DNA of 64,000 bases from NCBI GenBank assembly GCA_947247005.1, contig OX365945.1:11290501-11354500 (forward strand). Direction: 5' to 3'. Positions 55,825-64,000 of this stretch are shown one piece after another. Position numbers and translations under genes: made by a program. A model generated the notes under the pieces. The model worked only from the letters and a program-made list of their open reading frames with translations. It had not been told where the DNA came from and made no database searches. How positions within the stretch are numbered: position 1 is the stretch's first letter; each line of letters opens with the position of its first letter. The stretch comes from Spisula solida (Eukaryota > Mollusca > Bivalvia > Venerida > Mactridae).

Positions 55825-58411
55825 AAGTGTATATTATTGTTTTAACTGATACAAGATATGTCACTAGGATATCTTCAGCAATATGAATCCAATATTGTAA
55901 CTGTAATATATACTGCTAACTTTATGGCTCTTTGATAGTTAGCAATTGGTAAAAACTATCTTCCATGGTACAGAGAATGGACTAGCAAATGTAGTTACAA
56001 CTTCATTGGAAAATTGGAAAATAAAGCAACTGTGTCTTACGCATTATATTTCAGTGTTTTCTATTATAAGGAAACATCATGCAGATTATTGTATCCATAA
56101 TACTGAATCAAGGAGTCTGCAACTTTTAATATATCTATTAAATGCAATAATACATTATATAATATAATTTATATATAAATGTTATAAACTTCTATAGTGA
56201 ATTTTCTTGAATTGTGGTATTTGTGAATTTATTAATAACAACTGTTGTACATTGTTGTATAGATTGAGAGTGTTTTCAATATTGGAATAATTATATTGTG
56301 ACTTCAGTGGATTATTTGTGTGCTGTTTTTGAATTAGAGTAAAAAATTTAACCAGACTTATATATATATATGTCTATGTATATTTACTAACAGGAAGAAA
56401 AACTTTATAAATAATGTGACGTTAGTTAACTATTGCATTCAATGAAAATTAATTTATATGTATAAGATATGAATTAAACTGTTCTGAATTCTGTATATTT
56501 ATAAAATAGGATATTGACTTGGTAAGTAAAACATCCCTCAAATGTAGAATGTTTAGTACATAACCTATTCTTTCACTGTTTCAATGACAATTGTCGGGGT
56601 TTGACGCAAAACTGTTGTAACATGGCTTCCCGAAAATGTTGCGATGGTTTTACACTCAACCCAAAATATACTGACAAGTATATCGTTATTGCATGAAATA
56701 AAAATGTAATTATCCTTCATACTCCTTTCTGAACCCAATTTAGAGTAATTAGCGATTTAATGCTAATTAAAAATTAAACAAATATTGAAAACTAATATTT
56801 TAATGTATTATTAGATACTTAACATGAACTTAATTATTTAGTTAGTATTAATTAGTAGTGCTCTAATATTTGTTGACTAATTATTAGAGATTTTAGTTAG
56901 AGACGCAGTTAATTGGCATCTTAACTATAGAAGTCAAACTGCATATAACAGCCACAATATAGTTAATAATTAACACTCTTGGAGACCCCCTTGATAAAAC
57001 AGCCACCTGAAAACTAAATATATTATAGTATAAAAGGCTATTTTAATTGGCAATCACCGGTTTAAGAAACAAAATATCAAAAACCATAGTATACTGGCAG
57101 TATATAATACAATGGTTTTGAGTTCTGACTAGTATGAAATAACCACAAAGGCTGTAAGTGGTTAATGCAAAGTATCAGAACAACAAACTGTTGTTAAACA
57201 AAAGGTATTCTATGGATTTTGAATATTTTATTTCGATTCTAACATGTTTTAAATGTGCAGTTATATCTTAAGCCAGAGTTACTCTGCGAGAGTATGTTGT
57301 TTACTTTACTTGTTTACCTTCATAACATCATAAATGGAATTCCTGCACGACATGCATTGGTATATCGACATGCATTGGTATATTGTAGTTTTTTAATGCT
57401 AGTTTTGTTCTTTGACTATAAAATAATAATAAATTATGCAAAATTTTCCGTCATGTTAGAATTTTAAATAAGACACAGATGGTCTTAGCCATGAGGTTTA
57501 AATGTAATTGTATTTTAATTGACCCCATGTGACCTGTGAGTCACCTTTCTGTTTTCCTATATACCTGTGTAATTATATACATCATCTGATTCTAACATAT
57601 ACTGTACTCAATGATAACTTCATCAAATTATTAAGGGTCCTGAAATAACAGACCTTTATTGTATTGTATTGTATTGCTCTTCATGCATGAAACCTTTGAA
57701 AGCATGTTACAAACCAGTCTGAATTGTTCAGGACTGGTTCTCAGGATTTCAGCTTTTTGACTTTCAATGCTTCAATCTTATTTTCTTTTACATTAGTTCA
57801 TTGTGAGGTTTTGAAACATGGCTTATATAGGACTCTGAATTTCAGAACTTTGTTAACTATAACATTTCAGTGCTGTTAGATGCTCTGTGTACGAAACTTA
57901 AAGGTATTGACGTCCAGATAATCGATACATGCGATGATACTAATCTCAATGTTTAAAAGAACTTTTACAATTAATGTATCTACAAGTCTGTACATTAATG
58001 TAAATACTAATGCTATATTGCTAGTAGTTCTTGCAATATTCCAGTGGGAATTGTCGATAAAATCTATGAAAAACAGCTTATATTAGAATATGCATAATTA
58101 CGTCTACAACTAGGTAAAATAATCACCTAACATGGCTTATTTCTATATACATTTTGAGATGAAAAATGAGATTTCAAGCCTCAGCATTTATTATTTACAT
58201 ATTTTTCAAACCTTGTGCAGTGAGTAAAATATTGCATAGCTATATATATATATATATAATGATTATTGATCTCTTGTTCAGCACATTTAGCAAATAAATC
58301 TTATATTTACAATATTTCTTCGATTAATTTAAACATGTTTTATAATATTAGTAATAGTTAAAACATATTAAGTAAATTTTTAATGATTATAAAGGGCAGA
58401 CTGAGCGAAGA

Positions 58412-58580
58412 CTGGCTTAGAATACAACATCCTGCATTTTGATTGGCCGATAGAAATTCGCGCCAACACATGACATCACGTCTGATGAGAGCAAAATTTT
58501 TAAATGATTTAAATTTTCATTTAACCGCCAAAAATCGGCGTTTTCATTGGCTCAAAATGTAGGTTATATTCTAATGCCAC
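58412..58580. mobile_element. Fold-back MITE, ~170 bp
   Basis: ctggcttagaatacaacatcc...gcattttgattggcc is mirrored by cattggctcaaaatgtaggt...tatattctaatgccac. Internal 'aattcgcgcc' and 'cgccaaaaatcggcg' also pair partly. Confidence 0.75.
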
Positions 58581-59746
58581 TTTAACTTGTTCTGTTTGAT
58601 GAAATTCTATGGAAAGCAGTTAACCTTGTTACGTTTATGTCGAACAGATTGGTTTGATAAATGACATGTAAATCTAATTTCCAATCCATTGTGCGAAATC
58701 AGAAGTTTAATGCTAGTATGATTCTTTAATTTAAAACTTTAATTAAATTCATTAACACCATGCTTAATTAAATTCATACAACTGATTATGCAGTTATTAT
58801 AATACTAATTGACGAAGCATTACACTCGAGTGTCTCCTCAGATGGAAATCATACATTTATACTGATGAATTTTTAACCAATTGTTTTTCGATGGATAGTC
58901 AATTGCGTCAGTTGGTGCAAATTCTAATAAATTGGGCATCAATGCTTTTTGTATCACTTGTACAAAAGATCGTAAAAAATTGAACAGGGAAGGCAGCACT
59001 CAAATGAAATAGCAGAGCACAGAAAACATAAAAACACAACACAGACCACAATTACACGGCACAATGCCCAAAGCACAGTGCACTCTCCGAGAATAGGAAC
59101 ATGATGTTTCAACTGTCAAAAAGTTGAAATTCCAAGCCCTATTTTAGATATGGTTATGAAAGCTTGCTCTACTGAATGTCAGCTTTAATTGTGAAGCTGA
59201 ACACACATTGGGTACTGTTTTATCCGAGTGCTTACATAAATATTAAAGTGATGAATAAGTTTAAAAATAATTCTTTAACATTTATTCAACTTCAAATTGT
59301 GGTCGAGAGGGACTAAAGCAATATTAATAATGTTTCATAAATACATGTAGTTAATTATGTCCACCAACAACCATATCTGTCTCCAGTTTGTAGTTTCTGA
59401 AAAATTACATTTTTATAGAGAAATTAAATGTGGCAATAAGATTTCCATAAGCGCTTTAAAAAACTGCGAGTGAATACCCAGCAGGGATTTTTTGCTGGAA
59501 GTAAGTTTAAACAGTGAACAGAATAAGGGGCCAGGTTACAAAACCTAGTTTTTTACGGACTGTTGGCGGTTGTTTCTCGAGTTATTAAGTGCTTCAATGA
59601 TTTTACAGTCTTAATAGAGTCATGTTATCCTGACACCAGATCATCCACTCAATTCTAGAACATCCATACTATTTCATGCATTATAGTTGCAATTATTTAA
59701 ACTACTTTCATATGTTGTGGCTGCTGAATGGATTCTAGACATGCAT

Positions 59747-60182
59747 GAACTCTCCAATCTTGAGGTGGAAACTCAAGATAAACTCTTCATTCTTGAGGTT
59801 GAAACTCAAGTATGAACTCTCTATTCTGGAGGTGGAAACTCAAGCATGAACTCTCCACTCTGGAGGTGGAAACTCAAGTATGAACTCTCCATTCTGGAGG
59901 CAGAAACTCAAGCATGAACTCTCCATTCTTGAGGTGGAAACTCAAGCATAAACTCTCAATTCTTGAGGTGGAAACTCAAGCATGAACTCTTCATTCTGGA
60001 GGTGGAAACTCAAGCATAAACTCTCCATGTTTGAGGTGGAAACTCAAGCATGAACTCTTCATTCTTGAGGTGGAAACTCAAGCATAAACTCTCCATGTTT
60101 GAGGTGGAAACTCAAGCATGAACTCTTCATTCTTGAGGTGGAAACTCTAGCATGAACTCTTCATTCTTGAGGTGGAAACTCT
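59747..60182. repeat. 34-bp tandem array, 13 copies
   Basis: The unit is aactctccattcttgaggtg + gaaactcaagcatg. Toward the 3' end the units alternate between ccatgtttg and tcattcttg types, showing expansion as a 68-bp dimer. Confidence 0.9.
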
Positions 60183-60444
60183 ATCTGTTCTACTGTTAAA
60201 TAGTTTGGTTTGTATGAATTTAATGGCCTGACTTTTTATATGAAGCTTGAAAACTAATTTAATTATCTGAGAGGATGAGAAAAATATATGTGATGGAACT
60301 TGTCTCTTAAACAATGAATTCTGCTTAAATATTATCCCCCTGGGTCAACATTTTGACATTGAATTTATTTGATCAATAGTTATGGCGAAACAAATTTTGT
60401 TAGATTTTTTGGGAGGTGAGGTGTACTTCCGAAAGAACAATGTA

Positions 60445-60675
60445 GTCTTCTCATGGAAGAGCAACCACTTGGAGGATGGAAGGTCCCTCAGGTTTGATCC
60501 TAGGCCGCGTCATACCAGCAGGACGAAAATAAAATTGGAACCAGTAATTCCCTAGCTCATGGACGCTCATCATAAAAGTGAATCTGGCTTCTTTTCTTTC
60601 ATATAACCTTGTGGTGATGGATAACATCAAGAATGAGGTGTTGAAAGTGATTAATATTCCCAAAATTGTCACAAG
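60445..60675 (+). mobile_element. tRNA-derived SINE (family A), second copy
   Basis: A degraded head with 'caggtttgatcctagg' is followed by 'ccgcgtcataccagcaggac', a body, and a tail 'aatgaggtgttgaaagtgat' then 'taatattcc'. It aligns by eye along its length with the minus-strand copy at 6650-6912. Confidence 0.7.
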
Positions 60676-61101
60676 CGAACATAATTAAGTTTGCCCAACT
60701 CAGTTCTTGAACATAGACCTTCTGGGTGGACAGTTAACTCTCAATTATACCGTCATTGCTAGCTGAGCCTGACCTGAGTTAATCCCTTTGACTTGGATAT
60801 TAGTATAAGGAGCTGTAACAAGTAAAACGTAAGGAGAAAAAAGGGAATTCTATTACGTCTCTGACATGATGGTCTGTTTGTCAGACAATAAGTCAAGCTT
60901 AAATTGTTTGAGACAATATTGTGAAATTTAAAATGGAAATCAATAATTTTGTTAATTATTTCTTGAATTCTTCCTGGAATAATGTTGGCATTATGTGTCA
61001 ATTTAAAATGTTTCTAAATGATTGTAAGAGAATTAGAAGAAAGAACTTGTTGTTTTTCACGAAATGTTCCTTTAATTTTGTATTTAAAAGCTATTCTAAG
61101 T

Positions 61102-61776
61102 GACAAGAGTGCATCATTGCTTTTGTCTTCACCCTTCGTCCGTTGTCCATCTGTCTGTTCCCAATTTGCTTGTGTACACTCTAGAGGTCACAATTTTGGC
61201 CTCACCTTGATGAAATCTTGTCACAATAATCATCTCAACAAAATCTAGGTCAAGTTTGATATTGTGTTATCTGGGGTCAAAACAATAAGGTCACTAGGTC
61301 AAATCAAAGAGGTCACAGTTTTAATCTTATTATCACGAAATTTGGTCACAATGATCTCCTCTACAAAATTAGGTCTAGTTTGATATTGAGTCATCGGGTT
61401 TAGTGAAAAAGTAGGTCACTAGGTCATATCCCAGAAAAACCTTGCATAGTCAGTAAAGATCACAATTCTGGCCCAATCTTTATGAAATTTGGTCACAATG
61501 ATCATAACCAAATTAAGGCCAAGTTTAATATTGGGTCATCTTGGGGCAAAAGGTAGGTCACTAGGTCAAATTTTTGTATGGGCCATCTAATGTAAATAAC
61601 AATTTAAGGTCACTGATTTAAGACAATATGAAAACATTGTTCATGCAATAGATGCTGCATTCTCTTGAGTCTCAATGTCTAAAATGGTAAATAATGACTC
61701 AGGTCACCATAGCAGCCTGCATGCAATACTACAGCAGGTGAGTGACCATGGGCCTTCTTAAAGGGGCCCTCTTGTT
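61102..61776 (+). mobile_element. Bivalve-type repeat element, second copy without expansion
   Basis: It runs from tgacaagagtgcatcattgc and a 'cttcgtccgttgtccatctg' stretch through 'aggtcacaattttggcctca', 'tggtcacaatgatc' and 'aggtcactaggtcaaat' phrases to caggtgagtgacc and ggggccctcttgtt. It is related to 35071-36908 but lacks the T-arm-like units. Confidence 0.75.
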
Positions 61777-61930
61777 TTATAATTTGTTTGAACCAAAAAC
61801 ATGTAGTTCGAAACTTTTAAGGCTGATTTCTGGGTTACTCTAAAGCTTATGAATAAATTTAGGGATAAATGTTTTGACTCTTACATGCTATCCACAGATT
61901 TTAGCCTGTGGTTTGAATCCTAAGCTAGCA

Positions 61931-62190
61931 CCTGGCTCCAATCTCCCGAAGCATCTCAAGTAGAAATCTCAACTCAAATTGAGATTTTGCTCAAGTCAAG
62001 AGTATAAATATGAGATAATTCTTAAGTTTTATGCTCAAAATATTTACTGTAATAAACTCAGAACAATGTATCTTTTTTAAGGCGCAAACTTTCAGAGTCT
62101 TGTCTCCCATGGAAATTATCTCAAAGACACATGACATTATTGAGATTTATCTCAACTCAGATTGAGATGCTTCGGGAGATCGGGGCCTGG
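61931..62190. mobile_element. Fold-back MITE, ~260 bp
   Basis: cctggctccaatctcccgaa...gcatctcaa is repeated inverted at the right end as ttgagatgcttcgggagatc...ggggcctgg. Each arm also contains a small internal hairpin (ctcaact..attgagat). The loop is AT-rich and noncoding. Confidence 0.85.
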
Positions 62191-64000
62191 TTTCCATGAC
62201 ATGATTGTGTACTAGCATTCAGAACTCCATTGAATAATGTAAAGCATAAAGCCCTGTTTTCCTGGAGAACAGCTCATACCAGGATAATTTATTATGTAAT
62301 TGGTTTTAATTGTTATAAATAATTTCGACATGGTGTTATGTACAAAGTTAATTAAATCCATTATGACTGGTCATTTCCATATTTGGAAGAAAGTTAAGCT
62401 ATAAAGAAGTCATGAATTTCCTATAAGTGAGTCATTAACAACTATTACTTATCTTTTATTCCCGGAACTATCTTTTATCTGGTTACTGGTATATTTTTGT
62501 CAAGAAATTCTAACCTTAATTTCTATATGATTCTTTCCAGATGTATACCATTGGCCATAGTTTTCTCGTATTGTTTTATTTATCATTCTTAAATGACATC
62601 TTTAACAAATTTGGAAGTAAAAACCAAACCGTTTTATCTTTAGATACATTGTTCATTAGTTAGTTTGGTATGGCTTCCATTCACGTCCATGAATATTGAA
62701 CCGATTTAATGATCATTGGCTACTTGAAGCTTATTCTTCCTGACGATAATTATACTTAACAGGTTCTTGTTCTGTCGGCGGAAAATCGAGAATGACACTA
62801 TTAAATTAAGCTGCCATGGTCAAGCTTTTGTTTTCTCTTATGTTATTTGTACCATATATTCTCTCGACTCTCTTGTTGTTCGAATAATTGCGGAGAATTT
62901 AAGTATCAGTACTTCCCATAATATTAATGGAATGGTTGTCAAAGTTTGAAAGGATATATGACGAACGTGTGCTTGTATCTCAATCTAGAGTATCTCTAGA
63001 GGCCTGTCCATTATTTTTACTCGAAAGTGTATGATATTAATCTCTGATTCTGTGCTATAAATTTATGGCTTTTTTCACTTTCACACAAAGTTCTGAGTCC
63101 AGAAATTGGTCCCTTAAGACAACTTTAGTGAATCAATTATTGATGTATAGTTGTTTTATTGACATATGGTATGGTATATTATTTATAATTTACTGTGAAA
63201 TATCCCTGTAACCAAATTACTATAGCCACCATGCACTTATAAATGTTAAGGTATTGTTAGTGGTTTCCTAAAAATACTTCCAAAGTCAAAGTTGTCTAGA
63301 GTCATTGGTCATCTGTATTGACAGAGTGCTGCATTTCTTTAAACTTCATTTGAACACAGTTCTTAAATGTGCAAATATCTAACTCACCTGTTATAAAGAT
63401 TACGGAAGAATAGTGGGCATGCATTGATAATACCTAGTGAAAATGGTTCCTTTATGTCAACAAAGAAAGTTACGATATCATATTTATTTAAAAGAATATT
63501 AAAGTTAAGTCACTCATGAAGCGGCCCCCTAGTACCTAAACTGGTCCCTGGAAGTTTAAATTTGTGAAAGAATGTTAATTTCTAGTCAGTTTAAGCCATT
63601 TATAAAAGTCACTTTAACAATCCGGGTCATGTACTGATAGAGGTATTGCAGCTATTATGGCTATGATATACCTCTAGATGTCCCATCTAGCAGATGAGCA
63701 TCGGTGAGGGCCCAGCACCCAGATTACAGTTTCAAACAAACCCACCAACTATCTTCCTCCTTAGCAGCTCGTATTTGAACCTTCGCCTATGTAATAATAT
63801 CCAAGCACGGAAATTTTTTGGAAGATGAGGTACACTACAGAGTACAGGGAGAACAGCACACAATTCAGACCCATAGGCTGTAAATTAAGCAGTTCACTAA
63901 AGTTGCCTTAAAAATGCTTTCAATAGCATATGTGCCAATTTAGCAAAAAAGCGCAGTAATGTTTATCATTGCTTTAATTCTATATTTTCAATCTTCGTTT

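Larger units (their letters stand above)
49334..64000 (+). other. Region downstream of the last recognised myosin exon
   Basis: Exon 11 ends at a donor, so the gene continues. I could not recognise PH, MyTH4 or FERM exons here. The region carries elements at 51683, 53780, 54609, 58412, 60445, 61102 and 61931, and arrays at 55331 and 59747. Stretches without anything recognisable: 49340-51680, 52830-53370, 55830-58410, 58590-59740, 60680-61100 and 62200-64000. Confidence 0.6.

Noticed and set aside
57261..57291. Micro-exon encoding LYLKPELLCE between gtgcag and gtatgt
   Set aside because: Splice-like ends around 31 bp are expected by chance in this much sequence; there is no link to a myosin tail motif.

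Overview
The window looks like invertebrate animal nuclear DNA, most likely from a bivalve mollusc. It is AT-rich, and one gene is spread over tens of kilobases in short exons. The introns are packed with fold-back elements, short tandem arrays and tRNA-derived SINEs. Several repeats read like ones I associate with bivalve genomes, such as elements opening with runs of CGTC and carrying 'AGGTCAC' and 'TTGGTCACAATGATCA'-type phrases. The assignment to bivalves is recognition from memory and was not checked by a search. I see no prokaryotic, viral or organellar gene organisation.

The only well-supported gene is on the + strand: an unconventional myosin, best matched to class X (MYO10-like). Eleven consecutive exons between 5725 and 49333 join with canonical GT/AG sites and compatible phases into about 490 residues without a stop. 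They cover the C-terminal half of the motor (actin-binding cleft, loop 2, relay/SH helices, converter), three IQ motifs, a short charged helix of the single-alpha-helix type and the start of the tail. The P-loop, switch regions and N-terminus must lie upstream. The PH, MyTH4 and FERM tail exons expected for class X must lie downstream or in exons too short for me to see. Everything between 5818 and 49110 that is not an exon is therefore intron of this gene.

Layout: 1-5724 is the upstream intron, with a truncated 39-bp tandem array. 5725-11883 holds seven clustered motor exons. 11884-20593 is an 8.7-kb intron with two fold-back elements, a SINE fragment and four tandem arrays. 20594-31215 holds the converter/IQ/SAH exons, split by introns carrying a 54-bp x 17 array and a 44-bp x 15 array. 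31216-49110 is a 17.9-kb intron containing a composite element with tRNA T-arm-like units, an 83-bp array, a second T-arm-like (B-box) array and a possible short first exon at 46147. 49111-49333 is the tail exon. 49334-64000 is repeat-rich, with one weak candidate exon near 53.4 kb and an array of CCAAT-type motifs.

I did not find a convincing new biological system. The observations most worth checking are two unrelated arrays built from Pol III B-box/T-arm-like units, a tandem array of near-ideal NF-Y (CCAAT) sites, a Gln at a normally Arg position in the myosin motor, and two candidate exons.
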